Shown here piece by piece: positions 32,613-43,320 of a stretch of DNA of 64,000 bases; positions within the stretch are counted from its first letter, which is position 1; each line of letters starts with the position of its first letter. The translations under genes and the position numbers were made by a program. Source of the stretch: Perkinsus chesapeaki (taxonomy: Eukaryota; Perkinsozoa; Perkinsida; Perkinsidae); contig JAAPAO010000082.1 of assembly GCA_013115145.1 (NCBI GenBank), forward strand, positions 1 to 64,000, written 5' to 3'. The notes under the pieces were generated by a model, which saw only the letters and a program-made list of their open reading frames with translations, made no database searches and was not told the origin of the DNA.

Positions 32613-34880
32613 CTAGCTACTTCTGGTGGATGCCTTCGTGCTAGCGTCACCGATGTTACTAAACGAGACACTGATAGTTGTGCTCGTCTCAGATGGTATC
32701 GATCTACCAAGGGGGGTACTGCTGCTATCAGTAGTCGTGTCTCTAGCACGTGTGGTAACATTCGAGGACCCCAGAGCGGTGGTCACGTAGGCGCCAGTCG
32801 TAGTTACGTCGTCCTCGTTAATGGAACGCATTGGTGATGTCACGATCGTTGTAGTTTCTGTTCTTGCTAATTCAGAAGTAACTAATATAGCAGTTTCACT
32901 CGAATCGCCCAAGAATGTGGCGGTGGTGATGGTCGTTGGGTCCACAATCTGCTCTGTTACGGTTGTATTACTGGTCGACGATGAACTACTCCCTGTGCTT
33001 GTAGTAGTGATCTGGCTGTAAGTAGTAGTGGAAGGTGGAGCAGTGGCTGCCACTGTAGAAGCAGATGAGATGATGGTAGAGGTAGAAGGTGAATTAGTGG
33101 TTGAAGTTGTAGAAGCCGATGCGTTGGTAGCGGTCGAGCGTGAAGCAGTAGTTAAAGCTGCAGGAGAAGATGAGCTGTTTGTAGTGGTCGAAGGTGAACC
33201 AGTAGTTACCATCGTAGAAGCAGATGAGCTGTTTGTAGTGGNNNNNNNNNNNNNNNNNNNNNNNNNNNNNNNNNNNNNNNNNNNNNNNNNNNNNNNNNNN
33301 NNNNNNNNNNNNNNNNNNNNNNNNNNNNNNNNNNNNNCTATTGTAGTGGTCGAAGGTGAACCAGTAGTTACCATCGTAGAAGCAGATGAGCTGTTTGTAG
33401 TGGTCGAAGGTGAGCCAGTAGTTACCATCGTAGAAGCGGATGAGTTGTTTGTAGTGGTCGAAGGTGAACCAGTAGTGACCATCGCAGAAACAGATGAGTT
33501 GGTAGAAGTTGTTGATGATGAAACACTTACTGTTGTAGTGGTGGTAAATCCCTCTGTGGTATTAGTAGAAGCACCCGTATAGTTCACTACGGCTGCACTA
33601 CTCGTCGTTTGGGATGTTCCAGTTGGGCCAGTAGAATCCCTAGACGTCGTCGAGCTCATAACCGTCAAAGTCTGTGTAGTAAATTGAGTCGTCCCGGGCG
33701 GTCCTGGGGAGGTCGTAGTGTATAGAGTCTTGTTAGTTACAGGACACGAGCACTGCGTAGGCGAGGCCGGAGTAGTCGTAGCGGGTTCTCGTAGTTGTAG
33801 CCAGTAGTCATAGGTTACGAATCTCGGTGCGAGGAAGACTTCCTCATCAGGGCATCCTCTGAGACAATTAACAGCAAGTCCGCAAAACTGACAAATGTCT
33901 GCATGTATCCCTACCTCTTCTCGAGGGATGTATCATAAGGTGACTCGCGATAGAATCCAGGCATGCACCAGCAGACTTGTCGCTCCGAATACCAATTGTA
34001 TGTACACCACTCCGGAGGGCTCTCCTCAGGGTACCCTGCACCAACGGCGTACAAATGTGATACAAGCTTCGGCGCCCAGCTTACATGAAAGTACCCATGG
34101 TACGTCTCCTTCGGTAGAAGAGCAGATGGTATCGTAGGAAGGTCCATAAGGGGGTAGAGCCACGTACCTAGGCTGCTTCTCGTAGCATCTAACCACAATC
34201 ATATACGACCAAAAACATCAACGGTAGACAACGTACAGCCAATCACGATTCTTGCTGCCATGACGGTTACCCTTGTCGTTAGGATCGAGAACACAGTCTA
34301 CCACAGCAGAGATGGGCAACTGCTGGAGTGAGTGGTGGACCCGTACCGTATTTTGCAGGAGCGTCTTCATATCCTCGATCATCTTGATGCCACTCATGGA
34401 GCCTTATACACAACCTGTAATAGCGGCGCCATCGTAGCCCGGCTACCCAAATCAGCCTACTGTTTGATTTTCTTCCCTCTGGCACCATATGTCTCTGCGT
34501 TTCGCCACTTTCCATGACAGTAGGATTTACCATTGGCCTTTACCTTTCCTCGACCATGGGCATAAAGATTGTAGTCTACAGTATCAGATACTGCCAGTGC
34601 CTTGGGAAGCCCTGAGAAAGACATCACATTGCGATAAGCATAGAAGTGGCTTACACTTCCAGCGAGCTTCATCAGGTCGCTTGAACCCCTTAACCACCGA
34701 CATGATTATTGCGCAGCCAGCAACCGACAGTAACGTAATGCTTCTCATTAAATGAGGTAGAACTTGGAGGCGAAACATCCCAACTGACGCTCCGCGTCCA
34801 ATCGCTTATCATCTGAGTTCCGGCGTTATTCAACGGATCTAAGAGGAAACCGCTGGGCGAGCGGTTAACCGTCAAAGTTG
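32613..34880 (-). CDS. secreted mucin-like Thr/Ser-rich protein
   Basis: The long 3' exon runs from about 33880 to the stop at 32613 and encodes almost only Thr, Ser, Val and Ala. It includes 18-residue repeats (TTTNSSSASTMVTTGSPS). Upstream coding stretches are Cys-containing: EWCTYNWYSERQVCWCMPGF (34010-33960) and FCGLAVNCLRGCPDEEVF (33875-33820). Before these, the exon near 34640-34470 reads ALAVSDTVDYNLYAHGRG and then SYCHGKW. This looks like Cys-rich modules on a heavily O-glycosylated stalk, as in surface mucins. The 5' end and signal peptide are not located, and some short exons near 34450-34270 are doubtful (an in-frame TAA must be spliced out). Product size is unknown because of the gap. 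Confidence 0.6.
33130..33510. repeat. 54-bp minisatellite within the mucin-like gene
   Basis: The unit that includes GTAGTGGTCGAAGGTGAACC recurs every 54 bp (18 codons) on both sides of a run of Ns. Copies differ at a few sites. The period keeps the reading frame open. Confidence 0.9.
33242..33337. other. assembly gap (96 N)
   Basis: A run of N inside the minisatellite. The assembler probably could not count the repeats, so the true length may differ from 96. Confidence 0.99.
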
Positions 34881-35254
34881 TACATTTTCCTATTTTAGCT
34901 TGTCGTATTAATTTCGTTCCTTGCTGGTTGCAGCACTGACGTTTGTGGGAACATTCGTATTGTCAATAACTTGTTGGCTTCGCGCTTTATGCGTAACACA
35001 ATCCTTGTACCGTATGGAAAGTCTGTGTATTAGCATTAGTGATGATACATCACCAGATGACATCTCTCATGAAGTCTTAAATGCTCCATGAACCCGAAAG
35101 ACACTAAACCACATGGAGACGTCAATTACATCACCAGATGCGGGTGCCAGATATTGACAAATACCCCCAAGTAATCAGGGATCATATACGTTAGAACTCC
35201 GCACACAAAAGGGTGGTTATTACGCTTTAGCTACCACGCAAAAAGATATGGAAT

Positions 35255-37075
35255 TCAAAAAGTCGCTCCACTGCACCGAAGGGCTTCCTTCGTATAACGT
35301 TTACAGTTGGAGAAGCCCATGTCTTCGGAGAAATCTCCACCATAGTAGCACCGGACCCACTCCCAATCGTGAATTGCGTACAGTGACCCATCGACATCAA
35401 AAAGAGAGTCGAACTGTTCTTGACTGAGGATCCCCTCAGCAACTGTGCGCGTTTTCAAGTCATTAAGTAAGTTCCAAGAATACTCAATACCACCCGAAGG
35501 ATCGGGATACGAAGTAGAATCGTAGGCGCACATGGAGAGCTTCCAGCAATACTGATCAAGAGTACAAGAACCTTCCAACATGATGGTGATCTTAGCCTTT
35601 AAATTCTCCCATCCAGGTTGAGTACAAACTTCACATTGTTCAGTCATCATGTAATTCATACGATATAAAAGATCATCTTTATAATCTCCATCAATAGCAT
35701 TACGATAAAGCATCATAGTAGCATGATCAGCATATTGCATTATATATTGAGTACCAAGAGGACTATGAGCATCAAGGGTAAAGTCGAACAGCAGCGAGTT
35801 GGGCGCATACCCCATTTTCGCGGTAACGTTACTTCTTATCTGCTGCGCAGTGAGTAACGTCTTTAGGATGTCATCAGGGCTCATGCGCTCTGCATCAAAG
35901 CTCAGTCCTATGGGAGCAACCTGCTGCATATCTTCTGCCATTATATGATCCTCCAAGTACTGCTCGAATGTGCTCAAGAATTGGAGCATTAGAGAGCCGT
36001 TGCGGGTCTTGGTATCACCATAAGTGAGCCATAACCTTTGGTCATTACCGGTGCGTTGGCGCCATTCTTTCATAAAAGGTAGTAGCTTCTCTGCATCATG
36101 AATTCGGTCTGGATTGGTGTTATCAGCAATGTTAACATAAACATCACCAGAGTTCCATAATTTACCAATATCAGAGGCACCAAAGTTAATCAATGATGGA
36201 TCACCCTTCCTCCAATAATCTTGAGACCATGAGTATGTACCAAACCTACGCTCATTCGTTACATTTCGCGTTGGTGCAATATCGGTGGTCGTCGAAGGTG
36301 TTGTAATTTCAGGTGCAATGGTAGTATCACACGGCTGAAAAGACATATCCATGGCGATTCTCCAAAGTTCCTCTTACTGTTGTGCGGCGTAGGCGCGCAT
36401 TGCCTTTCTCGTAATGAATATGCAATTCTGGTTGAGGGTTCTGCTTCAAGCCCTGCCACTGAGCGAAAGGATTCTTCTCCACCCAATCGTCGGCAACAAC
36501 TTCGGGTGATACGGTGAACTGAGGGGAATAATTTCGGGGAAGTCATCAAGACAAAGCAGTCGTTTGTTCCACTAAACTTACAGTCTCGAGATCTCCCCAA
36601 AGGACGGCGAATTGGAGTGCCTCGTACTCGTGCTCGAAATACAGGCTTGTTGGTTTCCCATCACAAGTAGTTGATACTTTATAAGCAGACTCTTCAGTAT
36701 CCCTTCTTGGAGATTCAGTAACAGCCTCACATTTATGCTTGGAGAAGCTACCGCGGTTATCACCAACGAGCTGAAGGATAAAGTGAGACAAGTCGATAAG
36801 CCTCGATGGCTCACCCATATAGTTCTTGGCTCCTTCTGTGTATTGACAGCCTTCGCGATCTGTGAGGCTTCCTTAACGCTATGGATGACCACTTTATTGC
36901 ATTGATCCACGATATCATCCGCGATCTAAAGGTGAGAGGTAACAAGACCATACATCACAGTTCTCACGTGTTCTGTAATGGGTACATCTTGAGCTCCAAC
37001 AAATACTCCCAACGAGATTAGAACGGCCAGAGCAGTTTGCTTCTGGCTCTTAAATGTGGAGGAGGTCAAATTCAT
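35255..37075 (-). CDS. chimeric gene: WGG module joined to glycosidase-like domain
   Basis: ATG 37075 starts a signal peptide (MNLTSSTFKSQKQTALAV, then LISLGVFVGAQ). Exon 1 ends at 36968 and exon 2 starts at 36925. The next exons encode one module (HKCEAVTES ... LQFAVLWGDLET) and FTVSPEVVADDWVEKNPFAQW, nearly identical to the 5' exons of the gene at 29.0 kb. A 43-nt intron then joins PCDTTIAPEITT and, after a short Thr linker, a domain of about 330 aa (NERRFGTYSWSQDYW ... GLSFDAERM ... TIMLEGSC ... DWEWVRCYYG). That domain is the paralogue of the one at 52.4 kb. Strand-like blocks and an SFDxE motif suggest a TIM-barrel glycoside hydrolase, which is an inference. The protein is probably secreted. 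Confidence 0.75.
36450..37005. repeat. segmental duplication of 28400-28950
   Basis: About 550 bp matches 28400-28950 with only scattered differences, exons and introns alike. Both copies keep the 42-nt first intron. Similarity fades at the divergent signal-peptide starts. Confidence 0.9.
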
Positions 37076-37179
37076 CCGAACGAAGCAGAACCCACAGAGT
37101 GCGCGAAGGCAAAGCTAACGGAAGCAGCGGCTTAGCAGCGTGCCTTCCTCCTCTAGCTCTTTATACGCCTTATATGGAC

Positions 37180-37866
37180 GTCATCATGCGCTTTTCAGTA
37201 GGTACTAGGCCCGTGACGCCGAAACCGTTACACCTGTCACAGATTCCCAGGCTGTTGAAGGAGCTTGATGAACTTACCTATAGTCCAGCAGGATTAGCAT
37301 GCATCATGTATTCGCTATCTTCACTGTATATTAGTCGGGTTTATGTCATCCCAAAAACCAAGAAGGCTGCTTTGCGTAGTACTTTTCCTGTAGTTGGGTC
37401 GTTCGAATTAAACAGCTGCACGCATGCACACTGCGGTATTTCTGCGACCAGCCCTTAGCATCGCTGACCCGGCGAAAGGATAACAAAAATGGGATTCCAT
37501 CGCCCATCTTCGAGGGCCGTCGTAATTTGCGCCGTTCACTTCCGACGTCTTCAACAAACAAGTTGGCTTAGCACCTCGTGGGCAATACAAATGCTAGTCA
37601 AATTATGTGCATTTGCGTTGAAGCTGCACAAAGCTACAATACCTTTAGGGATTTGGCCCAAAACTTTACGGGCTTCCTATGGTGCTACTCTGAGCTGTTC
37701 TCTCCAGATGGCTCCAGTGACCGGAGTTCAGTCACAACGCGTCACTTTCTGCAACATAGCGCTTTGCCGTCAAATGAAGGATACATGCGAGTTTTCTTGG
37801 CCACCTTGTGCGTTGGATCTTTGGTCGACAACATCCGAGCTTTCTCGTGACATGAATACTAAAAGC
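37180..37866 (+). CDS. helical-repeat protein fragment (RAP/FASTK-like style)
   Basis: Plus-strand stretches LHLSQIPRLLKELDELTYSP (about 37231-37290) and NASQIMCICVEAAQSYNTF with TGFLWCYSEL (about 37584-37700) have the Leu/Trp spacing of FASTK/RAP-type helical repeats. Acceptors near 37240 and 37570 fit. No RAP domain is found before the stop near 37850, so it may be short, truncated or a different repeat family. Confidence 0.4.
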
Positions 37867-38379
37867 TTAAAGTAGTTTCAGTATTAAGTTGGCCCGAATA
37901 GCGGCAAGTGCCACTATCATGGGCACAGATACACACCAGTCTAGAATGAAACGGAGGAATACTCATGTCAGACAAGGTTAACAAGGATCAGTGTTAGTGA
38001 CATCCTTGAGCTACTGAGTAGATTGTTACTGCAGCCATGCTTTTGACAGCGTTCCGAAGGCAATATTTATGCCATGCTGATGTCCAGTGCCATCTACTGT
38101 GTTGTCCGAGCGGAGTGGGGGATGCATCATCCATCGATGATCGATCCCCATCATCCCATGCAGTGCCACATGGGGTGGTGGGCCTCCGTGTGATATTGCA
38201 GATGCGCCACTCTAACGTTTATATGGCAAATGTTTCCTGTACTTTTCACTGGTATCCATGGCGATGATACTGACTAGGAATAACACGACAGGCAGTAACA
38301 ACGAAAAGATACATTATTCATGTGAGAGCCTCATCAACACTTCAGATAATATAACGAGAAAACTAAGAGACTGTAGTTG

Positions 38380-39180
38380 TCACTTTCCCATAGCGCGCTC
38401 GAGAATCTTCAATACTGTCATGTTGCCTCCTTCTTTTGCAACGTCCATAGGAGTCTTGCCGGCCTGAAACACGGCATACAGTCGATGCCATCAGAGCTCT
38501 GCTACAGCATCGGCGGCGGTAGGGTCACCATTGCGGGCAAGGAGATAGGATACCTAAAAAGCGAGCTTAGCTCATGTCAACGGCGAAAGTGAACGCACAA
38601 TATCATCGCGGCCTTCCTGTGCCGCCCAATGTAGCGCAGTCCAGCCATCAGCCCACCTCAGGGCTTGCCAGCCATGAGCGTCCACGGCCCGCAAGGCCTC
38701 AGCGAACCTGAACACGCACCAGTCGGCTCCGTAAATCACACGGGATTACTGTTCCGGAACATCCCGGTATACGCCTGAAGCGTCCCCTCTATCATCATCC
38801 AAGGCATGCGCTTCTCTGTAGCGATCAAACAGTTGAACAACCTTCTTATTGCCGACGCCTCGGGCCACCTCGATTGGGGTACGCCCTCTCTGACCACAAC
38901 ATTTGATCAGACACATAAAGGGCCAATACACTATCAGATGCATTGGGATCAGCTCCTTTGTGGAGGAGATATTGACAGATCCTATAATGATTCTTCTGTG
39001 CTGCCCAGTGCTGAACATGACCAACTGTGCTGCCACATTCTTCGTTACAGATAAGCTCACTAGTGCTGTCCACCCCTCGCTCCATTTTAATGTTCGATAA
39101 CCGTGTTTTTCTACAGCATGTAGGGCACGTTGATATACTTCAGGAATATCTATTCAGAAAACGAGCCTAAATTGTTCTAA
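38380..39180 (-). CDS. ankyrin-repeat protein
   Basis: The minus strand encodes two copies of the same unit. First copy: VYQRALHAVEKHGYRTLKWS, EGWTAL, a splice, HWAAQKNHYRICQYLLHKGA, a splice, RGRTPIEVARGVGNKKVVQL. Second copy: FAEALRAVDAHGWQALRW, ADGWTALHWAAQEGRDDIV, then AGKTPMDVAKEGGNMTVLKI and stop TGA at 38380-38382. G-TALHWAA and TP-DVA are ankyrin signatures. A 44-nt intron that removes an in-frame TAA near 38745 links the copies into one gene. Binding partner unknown. The 5' end near 39180 is unresolved. Confidence 0.75.
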
Positions 39181-39196
39181 TCTTCTTAGTATTCTA

Positions 39197-41301
39197 ACTA
39201 GTCAAGTTAAGATCAGCCACAGTGGTAGGCGCCGCAGCAGGGCTTTGGGCTGACAGGCACGAGTCGTCGAGATTGCTTCCGTTATAGTATGCCCCCGAGT
39301 CCTCTGGGAACGTAGCGGTATCAAAGTCCGTGGCTCGAGCAGTGGCAAAGGCCGAGCTGGCCGGTTCGACCTTACTCAGGCGATCCGAGGCCGATGAGGC
39401 AAACGGATCAACCTGAGCAAGATGAGCTGCTCCATTATACGAAGAGAGAATGTACGGAGGTCGGAGAATCATCCCGATATACGGGGGCACGAGCTTGCTG
39501 CGGCGGCGGCGGTCTGGGATCAGAGTTGCTCCGGAAATGCATATTAGCATGTTGTGCCTCCAAATACTCCTCCTGCTGCTTTAATGCCTTCAGACTACAA
39601 ACTGTCTTCAGAGAGTCTGACAAGCCATACCTTCAGCGATGGTCTCCTGCCTATACCTCTCGGCCCACTGCTGAGATTGGTCACCGTCATCGCTGTGTCC
39701 ATGGTCTGCATGTTCTCGAAGTCTCGTTGTGCTCCACCGCTACGGGAATCTTACAGTGAAGCATTGGTCATAGTGCGAACAATTGTCATCGTCGACCTAC
39801 CGGATTCGGGCACACCGGTGGCTGCCGATGCCGATGGTACCGAGCCCGTCGACTTTGAGATAACCCGTTCTGACTGTAGCGCTGCCGCAGTAAAGCTGTC
39901 CATCCTCTCACAGTCAGTTTCACTGGTTGTATTGTACCGCGATGGACCTTCATGCAAGAATCCAGAAACGGCGACCATTTTGGCGTACTGTCGTCTCGCT
40001 GATCACTCAACTGTTGCTTATTCTGATGATTCATCACATACTGTCTCGTCGGCATGGCAGCTGGGACCTGCTGCTGACGGAGCTCTCGAGGAGTGGGGGC
40101 CATAGCAGGATTACTGTATTGACAGAAGAGAAGGGTCCCCTCCTCGGTGATCGACGGGCTGACGATGTCGGTCGTTCCGGTGACGCTTCCCACTGAGTGA
40201 CAGAAGGCGCAGGTAAGCCAGAGATTGCAGGCGGCATGTCTTACCCTAGCCTGTTTCCCCTCCGCGGTCTTCCCAGAGCTAGTCGGGGTGAGCCTTGTGT
40301 CACTACGAGGCCGTTCAGCATGGACCGTAGCAGTTGCAGACGACATTGACACCGGTAATGAGGAGGAAGTCCCTGTGAGGTTCATGGGGGAAGGCAATGA
40401 CCGTTGGCTTCCTTGCAGGCTCCCAGGGGTACGAGGCCTGTATAAAATGGTCGAGGCGAGCTGGAGAGCTGGTGAGTGACCTACTTATTAGTTGTTGCAG
40501 TTGGTGATGTATCCTCATGAGGCCTGCGCTGATTCGATAGATGACCGGACGCCACCGACACCGCAGCAGCGCCACTGCGAGCGGATGTGGACGCCGCTGA
40601 GAAAGGATGGTAAAGGCTGACGAGAGGACGGATGATACCTCGAGGAGAGCCAAGACCAAGAAGATGAACTAGTTGCATCCGGAGACCTTCGGCTTCGGCT
40701 ATGGTTGCCTCAACTTCAGCGTAATGTGCCATGACCTGATTTCCAACGATAATGAGCACACCAATGAGGAGATAAGACACCTTGGAGTGGACATCTCCAA
40801 CAGCCCCGGGAGGGATTCCCGATGACCCGAAATTGCCAGAGTGTGGCTGAGCCATCCCCACTGGCAAGCTCATCATGTTACTACTCTGCCTCCCGACAAG
40901 GGGGGCGCTGCCCATCTGACATAGTGTAAAATCTAGATCATGCTCTAATCGTACGAGGAGCTGTCGACTCGGGGAGCCCGGCTGTCTAGCTGGTGACTGG
41001 GGAGGAGGCAGGCCAAGATGGTTCTGGTAGGCCCCACTAGGTGGCGGCATGAGGTGTGCAGAGGACGACAGAAGGGGCGGTGGCAAGTACGAGCCGGATG
41101 TTATCTAACACACACGCTGCCGATGACGACGGACAGCCCTACTGTGGGGGATGTCGTAAAATAGGAGGGGTATGCATGGTGAGGTGGTGGCCCATAGGGC
41201 TGCTGCTGGTGCTGCTGCTGCATAGGGTCGAATGCAGAATGGGCAAAAGGAGATGACGGTGGATGGCCGTATTGATGGGGAAGAGGACCGCTGCTCATCA
41301 T
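39197..41301 (-). CDS. disordered Pro/Gln/Ser-rich protein
   Basis: Start near ATG 41298/41301 (MMSSGPLPHQYGHPP, then FDPMQQQHQQQPYGPPPHH). Several exons follow: LLSSSAHLMPPPSGAYQNHL, QPHSGNFGSSGIPPG, a helical piece LKALKQQEEYLEAQH, and a C-terminal stretch with VDPFASSASDRL. Composition is intrinsically disordered; no domain is recognised. Exon joins are approximate. The DPF peptide recalls endocytic adaptor motifs, but that is a weak hint. Confidence 0.45.
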
Positions 41302-41809
41302 ACTCTAAAGGATAACTGTAAGGCAGTACTAATAGCACCACTCAGACTGTAAGTAGTGCAGCAGGGTTCTATATCTCAACAAGGGTTTTCGACTAGTTCG
41401 GTATATTATATCATCATCGAACTAGTGCGCAGCGAGCAGGCACGAGGGACTGATGCCCTTGCATTTCTAACGCGTAGCCCCGTACTGCAGATGATCCTAA
41501 AGTGGCAGTAATGATTCACACTATACTATATGCCCCTATGCTAGACATCAGCCTCACCAAACTGGCTTCCTAGTGGGGCTCACAAGCCTGGATTCAACGC
41601 CCAAGTCGAGGTCGACTGATTGACAATAAATAACAACACGACAAGTTCAGCGGTCTGATACAAAAACTCTTCTAGCAGACACGGAGGCTTGGGATATGCC
41701 TCCCAGAGGTGATACCATCAGGCTTCTACAGCCACCATAAAAGATATCATCACTGATAGTAAGCAAGTGTAGCAAGAGGAACTGTTACGAGCATGGTAGA
41801 TATTGTCAG
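41302..41809. other. intergenic
   Basis: No open frame above 60 codons and no recognised RNA. It holds the divergent/convergent spacer between the disordered-protein start and the HSC20 3' end. Confidence 0.5.
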
Positions 41810-42568
41810 TCAAATGGGAGTATCTCGAAGACGCTCATTTATCCGAACCAAGAACTTCATTCTGTTAACTTCCTTCTTCACAGCGTTCCAATCATGAGCC
41901 TCATCACACAAAGTCACCAGACGCGCCTCACAAGCCTTCAGTCTCTCATCGTTCTCCTGGGTGATCCGGGCCAGCTCCTCCTCGTCGCCATCAGCATCAT
42001 CTATTTCCTCATTATATTGAAACATCTCCACTAACACGCTCGGCTCTGGCTTCTCCTCATCAGCATCAACCTTAATACCAGCATGAAGCTCAAGCAAATG
42101 AACAGCTCTCTTCAATGGCGACCTAAGCACGTTGATGGCGTCGTTCACCAAGGCTGAGTGAGCTGCCGCAGTTGTCGTGTCGGCTCCTTCGACACTGGCC
42201 AACTTGTCCGGATGCAGTCTCGTCTGCCACTTTCGATAACTCTGCTCCGCCACCGTGGTATCGAGGTTGAACTTGTGCGGCTGGTTCAAAAGGCTGAAGT
42301 AGTCGACCGGGCACGCACTAGGCTTTGGTGGCTGCAGTGAGTCACATGATGGGCAGAAGGGGGAGAACGTGGTGTTAACGAAGTGGCATTTTGGACAGTC
42401 CAAGCACGGTGTGTAATCCTTCACTTTAGACGGGGAGCATGCCGGACAGTTCTCCGGTATTGTTTGACTTTTGCTTGCCCCCGAGGGAGCCGCGAATGCT
42501 CGATATCGGAGGCGTGCAAAGGGAGGTATCGCTCGGGTAACACAGCGATAGTGGTGATGGCAGAGCAT
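41810..42568 (-). CDS. HSCB: HSC20/HscB Fe-S cluster co-chaperone
   Basis: A single exon of 252 aa from ATG 42568. After a basic, presequence-like start come Cys pairs (ENCPACS, CLDCPKCHF, FCPSCDS) as in the zinc-binding N-domain of animal HSCB. The J domain follows: VDYFSLLNQPHKFNLD, RKWQTRLHPDKLAS with the essential HPD, and HSALVNDAINVLRSPLKRA. The C-terminal helical domain (LVEMFQYNEEIDD ... EVNRMKFLVRINERL) binds the ISCU scaffold in the known family. Its role is to bring ISCU to mitochondrial Hsp70 for Fe-S cluster transfer. It is intronless, unlike most neighbours. Confidence 0.95.
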   Translation of the reverse strand: MLCHHHYRCVTRAIPPFARLRYRAFAAPSGASKSQTIPENCPACSPSKVKDYTPCLDCPKCHFVNTTFSPFCPSCDSLQPPKPSACPVDYFSLLNQPHKFNLDTTVAEQSYRKWQTRLHPDKLASVEGADTTTAAAHSALVNDAINVLRSPLKRAVHLLELHAGIKVDADEEKPEPSVLVEMFQYNEEIDDADGDEEELARITQENDERLKACEARLVTLCDEAHDWNAVKKEVNRMKFLVRINERLRDTPI

Positions 42569-43320
42569 AGACGGGAAAAACGGTAGACTAACCGAAATGC
42601 AGCATTAGCGTGTTGGTAAGGATTTGCATCCAGTCTCAGCAACGCAATAACCTTTGAAAAGAGACACTACTCAATGAGCTCATGGGCCAACAGTTTATGT
42701 TATCTCAATTCCTACATGCTTATTAATAGGAAAATACATTGGAACTAACAGCAGCAGCAGCAGCAGCCACGACGACGACGACGTAATGGAAAAACGCGCT
42801 CCTACGCGACTCAGGCGCAGAAGCGAAGGAGACACAATACTCATGGCACTCTTTTGAAAATGAGCGATGAGTAAAGCGGTAAATAATAGTAATGAACCCC
42901 GTAGTCAGCAGCACCAACAGCAGAGATGAGTCTAGACAAGTAGCGGCGGAGTATAATTACGAGTGTAAACGGTGTGGCATACTAGGTGAGAAGACTAAAT
43001 GGAAAAATGCACTCTAGGTGGTCGGCGGCCGTGCCGAATAGGGATCTGAGGCAAGAGTCATGGAGAAAGCGACGAGGAAGTAGGAGCCCGCCTACAGCGT
43101 GAGCTGCTGCCCTAGGCATCGGAGAATGATTAGTCGTCTTCAAGGCAGTGATTAGCCATCTCAGTAGCTGTAGATAGACACTGTTCCTCGTGGTCACCTT
43201 TTCGACGGGGGCTTAGTCTATCACCACATTCCCCAACAAGCAGCTGTTGTGAACGACTTCCACAGTTGGCTGCGTTCATCCTGAGCAATGGTCAATAGCC
43301 ACTGTTAAAGCGTGACGATA
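42569..43320. other. intergenic with AGC/ACG microsatellites
   Basis: Between HSC20 (start) and the Mei2-like gene (3' end). Short trinucleotide runs of AGC and ACG at about 42750-42784. No gene recognised. Confidence 0.6.

Noticed and set aside
33028-33582. Long plus-strand frame across the mucin-like repeats (Val/Glu-rich)
   Set aside because: It is the reverse complement of the Thr/Ser repeats; the repeat period keeps all frames open.
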